From positions 1-6,804 of the forward strand of contig CAMBRH010000191.1 of assembly GCA_945870115.1 (NCBI GenBank): DNA of 6,804 bases. The letters are read 5' to 3'. A model generated the notes under the pieces. It saw nothing but the letters and a program-made list of their open reading frames with translations. It was not told the DNA's origin and made no database searches. A program made the position numbers and the translations under genes. This DNA comes from Chitinophaga pinensis. Lineage in GTDB: Bacteria; Bacteroidota; Bacteroidia; Flavobacteriales_D; Crocinitomicaceae. Positions 1 to 6,749 of this stretch are shown here, piece after piece. How positions within the stretch are numbered: position 1 is the first letter of the stretch; every line of letters begins with the position of its first letter.

Positions 1-81
1 AATTAATCTTTACTATTTTCCCTAAGTTAGTTTTGTCATGGTTTTTAACCAAAAACACACGCCAAAACTGAATCTATTGTC

Positions 82-135
82 TTTTTACGACGGATTTACA
101 TCCGTCGTTACCAATATTTCACTCCTACGGAGTTT
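82..135. repeat. REP-like double palindrome
   Basis: Two hairpins lie 12 bp apart. The first has perfect 9-bp arms, ACGACGGAT at 87-95 and ATCCGTCGT at 100-108, around a TTAC loop. The second is ACTCC / GGAGT (121-125 and 129-133) around TAC, followed by TTTTT. The CTCCTACGGAG core and the ACGACGGAT palindrome resemble repetitive extragenic palindromes that I recall being scattered through Bacteroidetes genomes, often mobilised by REP-associated tyrosine transposases. That resemblance is from memory. The hairpins themselves are plain in the sequence. The pair could also work as a bidirectional terminator for an upstream gene. No transposase is present in the window. Confidence 0.5.
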
Positions 136-260
136 TTGAGCAAAGAAACGGATATTCATTTAATACATTTATATGCGAAGCTAAATTAAGTATTTTTTTT
201 CAATTTCTGAATAGCAAGCGTATTCCAAAAATTAAAGTCATTTACTAATAAACTTAAATT

Positions 261-427
261 TACTGTCCATTTATTACAAGAAAAGCGCCAGCTTTGATTT
301 TTTAAATGTTAGTTCAAATCTTGATGTTTAAAAATTTAACGTCCATTTGATACAAGAATTGGAATATTTTACCGTCCATTCATTACAAAATATTACAAAT
401 TTACCATCCATTTTACTATGTCCATTG
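261..427. promoter_or_regulatory. Array of GTCCATT / TTACAA direct repeats (putative operator)
   Basis: Three 20-bp copies follow a consensus close to TACCGTCCATTTATTACAAG, at 261-280, 337-356 and 370-389. Copies 1 and 2 agree at 16 of 20 positions. A fourth, partial copy (TACCATCCATTTTACTA) runs from 402 to 418, and a further GTCCATT is at 420-426. An extra ATTACAAA at 392-399 lies exactly 10 bp after the one at 382-389. The GTCC/ATCC cores fall at 265, 341, 374, 406 and 420, giving steps of 76, 33, 32 and 14 bp. The first three are near multiples of a helical turn. All lie on one side, upstream of the promoter at 455-489, as expected for cooperative binding of an activator such as an AraC-type protein. 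The identity of the binding protein is unknown. Confidence 0.55.
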
Positions 428-454
428 CTTAAAAAATTTTTTGGATAGAATTGA

Positions 455-489
455 TTTGTGACTTTTGCATCAAAACTTTTTTATCTTTG
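455..489 (+). promoter_or_regulatory. Bacteroidetes-type promoter of the VWA-AAA operon
   Basis: TATCTTTG at 482-489 matches the -7 consensus TAnnTTTG exactly. The TTTG at 455-458 is a candidate -33 element with 23 nt between the two, at the upper end of the usual range. A second TTTTG at 463-467 is too close. Transcription would start near 493-496, giving a leader of about 20-25 nt before the ATG at 516. This placement decides the start codon: the upstream in-frame TTG at 465 lies within the promoter itself. Confidence 0.7.
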
Positions 490-515
490 TCTTGTTTAAT
501 TTACAAATAATTTCA

Positions 516-1625
516 ATGTTAAAATCAGGATATATATTTACTCCCTTTGAAGAAGAAAAAAAAGGTGATTTCGATCGGCTTTTTGAAATTTTCAGTGAGA
601 TAATTCCGCATACTTCCGGTGATGTTTACGAAGCTTTGGATTGGATGAAAACTTTGGACGAAGAATATAAACTTACAACAAAGGAATATACTTTAGACGA
701 TTTTTTGGAAGAACTAAAAGAGCGTGGATATTTAAGGGAAGAAATTAAACCTGATGGAAAAGGCGCTTTGGCAATTACTGAAAAAACCGAACGTGTTCTT
801 CGTAAAAATGCTTTAGATCAAATCTTCGGGAAAATCAAAAAAAGCGGTCAAGGAAATCACAAATCTAAAAAAAGTGGTCAAGGTGATGAAATGACAGGCG
901 AATTTCGTGATTTTCAATTTGGAGATACACTGGAAAATATCTCAATCACGGAAAGCTTAAAAAATGCGCAAATAAACAACGGAATGGCTGATTTTCGTTT
1001 GACAGAGCAAGATTTAGTTGTTGAAGACACGCATCATAAATCTCAAATGAGTACCGTTTTAATGATTGATATCAGTCACAGTATGATTTTGTATGGAGAA
1101 GATCGCATCACGCCAGCAAAAAAAGTAGCAATGGCTTTAGCAGAATTAATCACGACTTGTTATCCAAAAGACACCTTGGATATAATCGTTTTTGGAAACG
1201 ATGCATGGCCAATAAAAATCAAGGATTTACCTTATTTGCAAGTTGGACCATATCACACAAATACCGTTGCAGGACTGGAGCTTGCTTTGGATATTTTACG
1301 CAGAAAAAGAAATACGAATAAGCAAATTTTTATGATTACGGATGGTAAACCAAGTTGCTTGAGAATGCCTGATGGTCAATATTACAAAAACAGCAATGGT
1401 TTGGATCAATTTATTGTAGAAAAATGTTACAACATGGCCGCAAAATCTCGGAAAATGCACATTCCAATCACCACTTTCATGATTGCGCAAGATCCTTATT
1501 TGCAAGCATTTATTGAAGAATTTACGAAGTCAAATAAGGGAAAAGCATTTTACACAGGTTTAAAAGGATTGGGAGAAATGATTTTTCATGACTACGAAAC
1601 AAATAGGAAAAAACGAATTAATTAA
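516..1625 (+). CDS. VWA-domain (MIDAS) protein, partner of the following AAA+ ATPase
   Basis: This is a 369-residue, probably cytosolic protein with no signal peptide or membrane segment. Residues 1-105 are charged and helical and include a winged-helix-like stretch (DDFLEELKERGYL, then LAITEKTERVLRKNAL). A linker carries KKSGQG twice (residues 108-113 and 118-123) before a GDEMTGE segment. The C-terminal half is a von Willebrand A domain with a complete metal-ion-dependent adhesion site: DISHS (D185, S187, S189), the TNT loop (T248) and ITDG (D276). The order of segments matches, from memory, the COG4867-type family that includes mycobacterial Rv0959. VWA partners of AAA+ ATPases (BchD, ViaA, NorD, CoxE) bind Mg and recruit clients, and I infer the same role here. 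The next gene starts 5 nt after the stop, so translation is probably coupled. ATG 516 is preferred over an in-frame TTG at 465, which overlaps the promoter. No Shine-Dalgarno sequence is seen. Confidence 0.88.
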   Translation: MLKSGYIFTPFEEEKKGDFDRLFEIFSEIIPHTSGDVYEALDWMKTLDEEYKLTTKEYTLDDFLEELKERGYLREEIKPDGKGALAITEKTERVLRKNALDQIFGKIKKSGQGNHKSKKSGQGDEMTGEFRDFQFGDTLENISITESLKNAQINNGMADFRLTEQDLVVEDTHHKSQMSTVLMIDISHSMILYGEDRITPAKKVAMALAELITTCYPKDTLDIIVFGNDAWPIKIKDLPYLQVGPYHTNTVAGLELALDILRRKRNTNKQIFMITDGKPSCLRMPDGQYYKNSNGLDQFIVEKCYNMAAKSRKMHIPITTFMIAQDPYLQAFIEEFTKSNKGKAFYTGLKGLGEMIFHDYETNRKKRIN

Positions 1626-1630
1626 GAAAA

Positions 1631-3091
1631 ATGGACACTAAAATAAACACACTTGGCGCGTTAAAAGCTGCTGGATATATTTCAAAAGGTATCAAAGATG
1701 AGTTAAGAGATAACTTAATTACTTCTCTGAAAAATGGCAAAAAAACATTTCCAGGAATGCACGGTTATGAGCAAACTGTTATTCCTCAATTGGAACGAGC
1801 GATTCTTTCAAAACACAACATCAATTTATTGGGACTTCGTGGACAAGGAAAAACAAGAATTGCCCGATTAATGATCAATTTATTGGATGAGTTTATTCCT
1901 TATGTAACTGGAAGTGAAATGAATGACGATCCTTTGAATCCAATCAGTCGTTTTGCACGAGATTTAGTGGCTGAAAAAGGCGACTCTACTCCTATTTCAT
2001 GGTTACACAGAGACGAACGCTTTTTTGAAAAATTGGCAACGCCAGATGTTACAATTGCTGATTTAATTGGCGACATTGATCCAATAAAAGCTGCGAATTT
2101 AAAATTATCTTACGCTGACGAACGTGTTTTGCATTTTGGAATGATTCCAAGAGCAAATCGTTGTGTATTCGTAATCAATGAATTACCAGATTTACAAGCG
2201 AGAATTCAAGTTGCTTTGTTCAATATTTTAGAAGAAGGCGATATTCAAATTCGTGGTTTTAAATTAAGAATGCCTTTGGATTTACAATTTGTTTTTACAG
2301 CAAATCCTGAAGATTATACCAACAGAGGAAGTATTGTTACTCCTTTGAAAGACAGAATTGGTTCTCAAATTTTGACACATTATTCAGCTGACATTAAAAC
2401 TGCCAAAATTATTACTTCTCAAGAAGCAGGAAAATTGGAAAATCGTTTGTGTGACGTTTATGTTCCCGAATTGGCAAAAGATATTGTGGAACAAATTGCT
2501 TTTGAAGCTAGAAAAAGTGAATTTATTGACCACAAAAGTGGAGTCAGCGCTCGAATGAGCATCACTGCTTATGAAAATTTGATTAGCACTGCGGAAAGAA
2601 GAGCAATTTTGAATAATGAAACAGAAACAAGCGTTCGTTTCAGCGATTTAATGGGAATGATTCCGTCCATAACTGGAAAAGTTGAATTGGTTTATGAAGG
2701 AGAACAAGAAGGAACAGATTTCGTAGCAAATCGCTTGATTTCGGAAGCAACGAAAACTTTATTCTTGACTTATTTCCCTAAAATTGAGAAATTCAAAAAA
2801 GAAAATCAAGCAACAGCTTATGATGGAATTGTAAATTGGTTTTTAGAAGCAAATTCTTTTGAACTTTCTGACGAAGCAAAAAATGAAGAATACAGAGCTG
2901 CAATAAATGCGATTGAACCATTAAATGATTTACTTCAAAAATACCAGCCAAAAGTTGCTCCACAAGATTCCTTTTTTCTGAAAGAATTTATACTATGGTC
3001 CTTAGTTGAATTAAAACAATTGACGAAAAAACGCTCTGAGAATGGAATTGTATTCAATGATGTTTATGATAGTTACATAAAAGGGTTGTAA
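1631..3091 (+). CDS. ChlI/MoxR-like AAA+ ATPase (magnesium-chelatase subunit I family)
   Basis: This is a 486-residue AAA+ ATPase. The Walker A is GLRGQGKT (residues 68-75, K74). The Walker B is CVFVINELPDL, with Asn183 before the catalytic Glu184 where most relatives have Asp-Glu. Sensor 1 is in TANPEDYTNRG (N225), a probable arginine finger is in LKDRIG (R242), and a sensor-2-like Arg308 is in SGVSARMS. Residues 90-170 form a family-specific insertion (DDPLNPISR, SWLHRDERFFEKLATPD, LIGDIDPIKAA). A helical C-terminal region runs to the end. These segments resemble, from memory, the Rv0958-type 'magnesium chelatase' proteins that pair with an Rv0959-type VWA protein. It probably forms a hexameric ring that uses ATP to remodel a client presented by the upstream VWA protein. 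The organism need not make chlorophyll: no BchH-like gene is here. AAGAAAA before the ATG is at most a weak ribosome-binding site. Confidence 0.9.
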   Translation: MDTKINTLGALKAAGYISKGIKDELRDNLITSLKNGKKTFPGMHGYEQTVIPQLERAILSKHNINLLGLRGQGKTRIARLMINLLDEFIPYVTGSEMNDDPLNPISRFARDLVAEKGDSTPISWLHRDERFFEKLATPDVTIADLIGDIDPIKAANLKLSYADERVLHFGMIPRANRCVFVINELPDLQARIQVALFNILEEGDIQIRGFKLRMPLDLQFVFTANPEDYTNRGSIVTPLKDRIGSQILTHYSADIKTAKIITSQEAGKLENRLCDVYVPELAKDIVEQIAFEARKSEFIDHKSGVSARMSITAYENLISTAERRAILNNETETSVRFSDLMGMIPSITGKVELVYEGEQEGTDFVANRLISEATKTLFLTYFPKIEKFKKENQATAYDGIVNWFLEANSFELSDEAKNEEYRAAINAIEPLNDLLQKYQPKVAPQDSFFLKEFILWSLVELKQLTKKRSENGIVFNDVYDSYIKGL

Positions 3092-3110
3092 AAAGATATT
3101 TTTGCTTGGT

Positions 3111-3127
3111 AAAAAATTACATTTTTT
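3111..3127 (+). terminator. Weak AT-only hairpin after the AAA+ gene
   Basis: AAAAAAT (3111-3117) and ATTTTTT (3121-3127) can pair around a 3-nt loop, and more T-rich sequence follows. It lies 20 nt after the stop of the ATPase gene and directly before the -33 element of the next promoter, where a terminator would be expected. The stem has no G-C pairs and would be unstable, so read-through into the barrel gene is quite possible. Confidence 0.25.
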
Positions 3128-3128
3128 G

Positions 3129-3162
3129 TTTGTAACATATTGGTTTTATTGCGTTACTTTTG
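3129..3162 (+). promoter_or_regulatory. Bacteroidetes-type promoter of the outer-membrane protein gene
   Basis: TACTTTTG at 3155-3162 fits TAnnTTTG exactly. TTTG at 3129-3132 is the -33 element, with 22 nt between them. Transcription should begin near 3166-3169, leaving only about 6-10 nt before the ATG at 3175. The in-frame TTG at 3160 is part of the -7 box and cannot be the start of a transcript made from this promoter. Confidence 0.7.
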
Positions 3163-3174
3163 CAAAAAATAAAT

Positions 3175-5619
3175 ATGCAATTAAAAATTACGCTCATTTT
3201 TCTTTTAAGTTTGTTTTCAAGCTATCATCATGCTCAAAATTTTGAATTAAAAGTAAAAATAAGTAACGAAGAAAGGGAATGTGATACTGATTTAAAGCAG
3301 TTTATCTTAGTTCAAAAAAATGCAAATCACGATTCTACCATTTTCGCATTGCAAGATACTTCTTGTTATTTTTCTAAAACAATAGTCTTACTGAAGGGGA
3401 ATTATGTGTTGAAGATTAAAAGTATATCATCAATACAAAGAGAAATCCCCTTTTCATTTACTGAAAATACAAATTCAACAATTGATTTAGGAACAATAAT
3501 CTTAAGTAATAAAATTGCACAAGTTGAAGAAGTTACCATAACAGGAATTCCAAAGAAATTCATCATTAGCGACCCAGAAAAAACAGTTGTTTTAGTAGAA
3601 AATAATGCAATTCTTGAAAGCAGTACAATCTACAGCGCAATTACAAAAATCCCAGGAATTATTCCTAGTCCAAGTGGTGGATTTACCTATTCAGGTCAAA
3701 TGGCATCAGTTTTTTTTGAAGGTATTCCCAGTAGTTTGTCGCCAATAGATTTAGATAATTTATTAAAAAGTTTACCTGCAAGTTCTGTCAAAAAGATTGA
3801 ATTGATTACCAATCCAGGCGCTTCTTACGATGCAAATTTCAGCGGTGCAATTATCGACATTATTAGTAATGACAAAGCATTCAAATGGCTATCTGGTTCA
3901 ATAAGTTTAAATACCGGCTTAAATAATAACTTCAAAACAATGCCTACTTTTTTATTGAACGGAAAGGCAAAACGATTTACTTGGAACATACAAAGTACCG
4001 CTTCTTACAATGAAAGTAATGTGACTGAAAAATCTGATCGAACTTATACTTTTTTAGATAGTTTGCAAGAACTCAATTCTGTTCGCCAAGAAATTTATAA
4101 AAATCGCTATTATTCAAATCGAGGGAATTTGATAACAAAACTATCAAAGAAAAGTACTTTACAATTAAATGCAGCCTTAAATACCAATTCAAATCAACTG
4201 AACGGAAATTCTCAATCTACAACGAATAATTCCACAATTTATCCCTTTACATCCAATTACGATTCAAAAGGAAAAGGTTATTTTTTTGATGGTGGTTTAA
4301 AATACCGCCTAATTATGGATACTTTAAATCGAAAATTGGAAATTTCCAGCAATTACACTAATTCAAACTATGAAAATAAACGAACTGTTGAACAAAGAAA
4401 TTCTATTTCTAGCTATTCACTCATAAAATCAACTAGTAAGTCACAACGATTAATGAATCGCTTGGATTTAGAATTGCCTTTCTCAGATAAAAAAACACAA
4501 ATTAATTTAGGTGCAAAAATTACGAATTTTACAGCGACAAATACTGGCGCTTATCGTTTTAATGATACAATTCAACAAGATTGGGAAAACACCATTTTTT
4601 CTTCTTCAATTCCATTTGTCTATTCAGAACAAAACTTGGCATTTTATTCTGAATACAAACGCCGCATAAAAAAATCAATTGCAGTTACTTTAGGTTTGCG
4701 AGCTGAAGATTTTAGCTTTAAAGGAAAAGTAAATGAAAATACTCTAATCAGTCGAAATTTCTTCAATTTTTACCCTTCAATTCATACCTTATACCGTATT
4801 TCGCCAGACATGAACTTGATGATAAACTATTCCCGAAAAATCAATTTACCGAATTACGGAATGTACGATCCAAATTTAACTGGTTACTATGATTCTTACA
4901 CTCAAAATTCAGGAAATAGAAATTTAGATCCCAATTTTCTGCATCGCTCACAGGCAAAATTATCTATTTTCGAATATTGTCAATTGAGCTTAACGCATAC
5001 TTTTTCAAATTCAATTAATCTAAGTGATGTAAGTGTCGATTCAAGCACTTTTGCGGTAAATTACACCTACAAAACATATAACAACGTTCAGTCTTTTTCG
5101 GGATTTTTCTCTTTGCCAGTTCCTTTTGGTTTATTCTCGCAAGGACTTGATTTTTTTCGCAATCCAATAAATGTGGATGAAATTTCATTTATGTATCTTT
5201 ATACAAATTGTAATAAAACAACAATTCCAGGTTATAATTATATCAATAAAAATAAAGCTTTGTGGAGTTTTGGTGTATATTCACAATTTATATTGCCTTT
5301 CAAAATTCGCTTAAATATTGAATATAATTTTACTGCTAAAGGAACAGATTTGATTTCACAATTTACGCAAAATATTCACGACTTAGAAGCAGTTGTAAGC
5401 AGAGAATTTAATCAAAATAAATGGAGAGTATCAGCTTCATTTCAAGATATTTTAAATAAAAACCGAACTGTTTACAGTACAATTTACACTCCTTTAATCA
5501 CCCGATCTTACACCAAATGGGATACACAAATTGTTTGGTTAAAAATTGCTTATTCATTTGGGAAATACGAACGTCCTTCCCTAAAAGAAGAAGCAATTCC
5601 AAGCGGAAAAGGAGGATAA
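3175..5619 (+). CDS. Outer-membrane beta-barrel protein, TonB-receptor-like, with carboxypeptidase-regulatory-like domain
   Basis: This is an 814-residue outer-membrane protein. A signal peptide covers residues 1-20 or 21 (QLKITLIFLLSLFSSYHHAQ). A carboxypeptidase-regulatory-like beta-sandwich of about 90 residues follows, holding C36 and C64, and ends in IDLGTIILS and the linker VEEVTITG. A plug-like domain covers about 115-230, with ITKIPGIIPSPSGGFTY, VFFEGIP and the hallmark NPGASYDANFSGAIIDI. The rest is a long beta-barrel rich in alternating aromatic strands, up to LKIAYSFGKYE and a short charged tail. This is the layout of the Bacteroidetes 'outer membrane beta-barrel family' (OMP_b-brl_3 type), whose length is usually 750-900 residues. 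The substrate is unknown. No SusD partner or TonB gene is adjacent, so glycan import is not indicated. The signal peptide and the promoter both support ATG 3175. The next gene begins 19 nt downstream. Confidence 0.88.
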   Translation: MQLKITLIFLLSLFSSYHHAQNFELKVKISNEERECDTDLKQFILVQKNANHDSTIFALQDTSCYFSKTIVLLKGNYVLKIKSISSIQREIPFSFTENTNSTIDLGTIILSNKIAQVEEVTITGIPKKFIISDPEKTVVLVENNAILESSTIYSAITKIPGIIPSPSGGFTYSGQMASVFFEGIPSSLSPIDLDNLLKSLPASSVKKIELITNPGASYDANFSGAIIDIISNDKAFKWLSGSISLNTGLNNNFKTMPTFLLNGKAKRFTWNIQSTASYNESNVTEKSDRTYTFLDSLQELNSVRQEIYKNRYYSNRGNLITKLSKKSTLQLNAALNTNSNQLNGNSQSTTNNSTIYPFTSNYDSKGKGYFFDGGLKYRLIMDTLNRKLEISSNYTNSNYENKRTVEQRNSISSYSLIKSTSKSQRLMNRLDLELPFSDKKTQINLGAKITNFTATNTGAYRFNDTIQQDWENTIFSSSIPFVYSEQNLAFYSEYKRRIKKSIAVTLGLRAEDFSFKGKVNENTLISRNFFNFYPSIHTLYRISPDMNLMINYSRKINLPNYGMYDPNLTGYYDSYTQNSGNRNLDPNFLHRSQAKLSIFEYCQLSLTHTFSNSINLSDVSVDSSTFAVNYTYKTYNNVQSFSGFFSLPVPFGLFSQGLDFFRNPINVDEISFMYLYTNCNKTTIPGYNYINKNKALWSFGVYSQFILPFKIRLNIEYNFTAKGTDLISQFTQNIHDLEAVVSREFNQNKWRVSASFQDILNKNRTVYSTIYTPLITRSYTKWDTQIVWLKIAYSFGKYERPSLKEEAIPSGKGG

Positions 5620-5638
5620 ATTAAAATTAAAAAATAAA

Positions 5639-6505
5639 ATGATTTCCACCAAACTAAATCTTCAAGAAAAATTATCCTTAACTTGTTCTCGTGCAGGAAC
5701 TTGTTGCCACGGAAATCAAGTATTACTTAATCCTTGGGAATTGTATTGTCTTGCCCGTGAAAAGAAAATTTCTCCCAAAGAATTTAGAAATCTTTACTGC
5801 GATTTTGCTGGAATTCGTTTAAAATTTGATGGAAAAGAAGATTTACGCGGAAAAAAATCCTGCAGTCAATACATAGAAAATTTTGGTTGCAGTTTGCATT
5901 TAGGAAGACCTTTAGCTTGCAGATTATTTCCTCTAGGAAGACAAATTCAGAGTGAAAAAGTAAATTATATTTTCCAAGGAACAACATTTCCGTGTTTAGA
6001 TGGCTGTCCTGAAGTTGTCGAATTACCTCAATTAACAGTTGAAGAATATCTAAAAGGACAAGAAACTGAAAATTTTGAAACAGCGCAAGATGCTTATTTA
6101 GAAATTATGCAAAACATTGCGGATATTGCTTTTGAATTGCTTTTAGATACAGAACTTGCAAATTCAGGCGAAAAAGAAACTTTAAAGCTTTGGCGAAAAA
6201 TGGGAACAGAAACTCCAGATGAATTAGCTGAAAGAATTGGGACAGAATGGCTTGATTTACTAATGATTCCAGAAATTATTTCAGAATTTGAAAATCCACA
6301 GAATTTTACAGAAAAACACTACAATTTAATTCAAGAAAAAGCGCAAGAAAAATTTGGAGATTTACAATCAATGACCGAATTACAGGAAGCTTCCGTTTTA
6401 ATGATGGCAATCGCTTTACTTTTAGCTAAAGCCATTGGAGCAGACCCCCAAAACCTAGCAGATCATTGGGTAGAAACTGCGAAAAGTTTTGGAGCGAAAG
6501 AGTAG
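5639..6505 (+). CDS. YkgJ-type cysteine-cluster (CxxxxxCC) protein with helical C-terminal extension
   Basis: This is a 288-residue cytosolic protein without a signal peptide. The N-terminal part has the Cys cluster of the YkgJ / UPF0153 family: LTCSRAGTCCHG (C16, C22, C23), then SCSQYIENFGC (C75, C84), HLGRPLACRLFPLG (H87, C94) and FPCLDGC (C119, C123). These residues are thought to bind zinc or an iron-sulfur cluster, but the biochemical role of the family is not established. Residues 133-288 are an acidic helical extension with a hydrophobic helix (SVLMMAIALLLAKAIGA, 252-268) that I cannot assign. Many family members are much shorter. The gene follows the barrel gene by 19 nt with no promoter match between them, so it is probably co-transcribed. 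The AAGGAGGA at 5609-5616 ends 22 nt before the ATG, too far to be its ribosome-binding site. Confidence 0.85.
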   Translation: MISTKLNLQEKLSLTCSRAGTCCHGNQVLLNPWELYCLAREKKISPKEFRNLYCDFAGIRLKFDGKEDLRGKKSCSQYIENFGCSLHLGRPLACRLFPLGRQIQSEKVNYIFQGTTFPCLDGCPEVVELPQLTVEEYLKGQETENFETAQDAYLEIMQNIADIAFELLLDTELANSGEKETLKLWRKMGTETPDELAERIGTEWLDLLMIPEIISEFENPQNFTEKHYNLIQEKAQEKFGDLQSMTELQEASVLMMAIALLLAKAIGADPQNLADHWVETAKSFGAKE

Positions 6506-6518
6506 GTGATTTTTTAAT

Positions 6519-6703
6519 TCAACAAACCTCATACAAAGTCGTAACAATCTTAGATTTTCCATCTTTCAAAACCGTTGATAATAACTCTTTTTCTTTTTTT
6601 ATGGGAAATTCAATTTTATTTTTTCCTTGTCCTAGATCTATTATAGGTAAAAATAATGGTAGTGTTCTAAAAAGTGTGTAAAGATATTTTGTTTTTTAAT
6701 CAT
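6519..6703 (-). pseudogene. Frameshifted small reading frame, possibly a secreted peptide
   Basis: Read on the minus strand, 6519-6695 gives 58 open codons ending in TGA, with a composition that looks coding (for example DLGQGKNKIEFPIKKEKELL and LKDGKSKIVTTLYEVC). It has no start codon of its own. The nearest ATG, at 6703-6701, opens as MIKK but reads out of frame after six A residues (6697-6692) and stops after 20 residues. One extra A would join them into a protein of 61 residues, beginning MIKKTKYLYTLFRTLPLFLP and passing a GQG resembling a signal-peptidase site. TAAATTTG on the minus strand (6720-6713) could be its -7 box, but no -33 TTTG is seen. It may be a decayed gene, the tail of a longer lost gene, a phase-variable gene or a sequencing error. 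I do not recognise the family. It converges on the YkgJ-type gene, whose stop is 13 nt away. Confidence 0.4.
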
Positions 6704-6728
6704 TTTCTAAATCAAATTTAATCATTTT
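6695..6728. repeat. 12-bp direct repeat with 22-bp period
   Basis: TTTAATCATTTT occurs at 6695-6706 and again at 6717-6728, a step of 22 bp, about two helical turns. The copies flank the possible minus-strand -7 box at 6713-6720 and overlap the ATG of the frameshifted reading frame. It could be a short duplication or a pair of binding sites. In such AT-rich DNA, chance is not excluded. Confidence 0.35.
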
Positions 6729-6749
6729 TTTTGGTGTAGGCTCTACGTT

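Larger units (their letters stand above)
1..450. other. Gene-free upstream region
   Basis: I find no convincing reading frame on either strand before the VWA gene. The stretch is AT-rich and rich in stop codons. It holds a weak hairpin at 41-56 (GTTTTT / AAAAAC around AACC), the two palindromes at 87-133, the GTCCATT/TTACAA array from 261 on, and a 12-bp A6T6 palindrome at 431-442 that may be a bent A-tract just upstream of the promoter. A small hairpin at 282-295 (AAAGC / GCTTT) is followed by a T-run at 298-303 and could be a weak terminator for an upstream transcript, but it is too short to call. What lies before position 1 is unknown, so part of this region could be the 3' flank of an upstream gene. 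Confidence 0.6.

Noticed and set aside
396..403. CAAATTTA as a divergent minus-strand -7 box
   Set aside because: It matches TAnnTTTG on the minus strand, but no gene lies downstream on that strand, and AT-rich DNA gives such matches by chance.
465..515. Upstream TTG start extending the VWA protein by 17 residues
   Set aside because: The -7 box TATCTTTG (482-489) lies inside this extension, so a transcript from that promoter would not contain the TTG. The added residues are also hydrophobic and unlike the rest of the protein.
1296..1505. Minus-strand frame of 69 codons inside the VWA gene
   Set aside because: It is a shadow of a strongly coding plus-strand gene that encodes the MIDAS domain, and its peptide has no recognisable features.
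1631..3091. Reading the ATPase as a true magnesium chelatase for chlorophyll synthesis
   Set aside because: There is no H subunit or pigment gene nearby, and the insertion and Walker B differ from ChlI, so only the family relationship is supported.
3160..3174. TTG start extending the barrel protein by 5 residues
   Set aside because: The TTG is part of the -7 box TACTTTTG, and the ATG at 3175 begins a normal signal peptide.
5609..5616. AAGGAGGA as a strong Shine-Dalgarno sequence for the Cys-cluster gene
   Set aside because: It ends 22 nt before the ATG with no nearer start codon, it encodes the last residues of the barrel protein, and this phylum rarely relies on such sites.
5784..5987. Minus-strand frame of 67 codons inside the Cys-cluster gene
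   Set aside because: It lies antisense to conserved Cys motifs. Its apparent cysteines are not in any known pattern.
6466..6681. Plus-strand frame of 71 codons overlapping the end of the Cys-cluster gene
   Set aside because: It starts at a TTG inside the previous gene, has low-quality composition (FSFFMGNSILFFPCP), and lies antisense to the better coding trace at 6519-6703.
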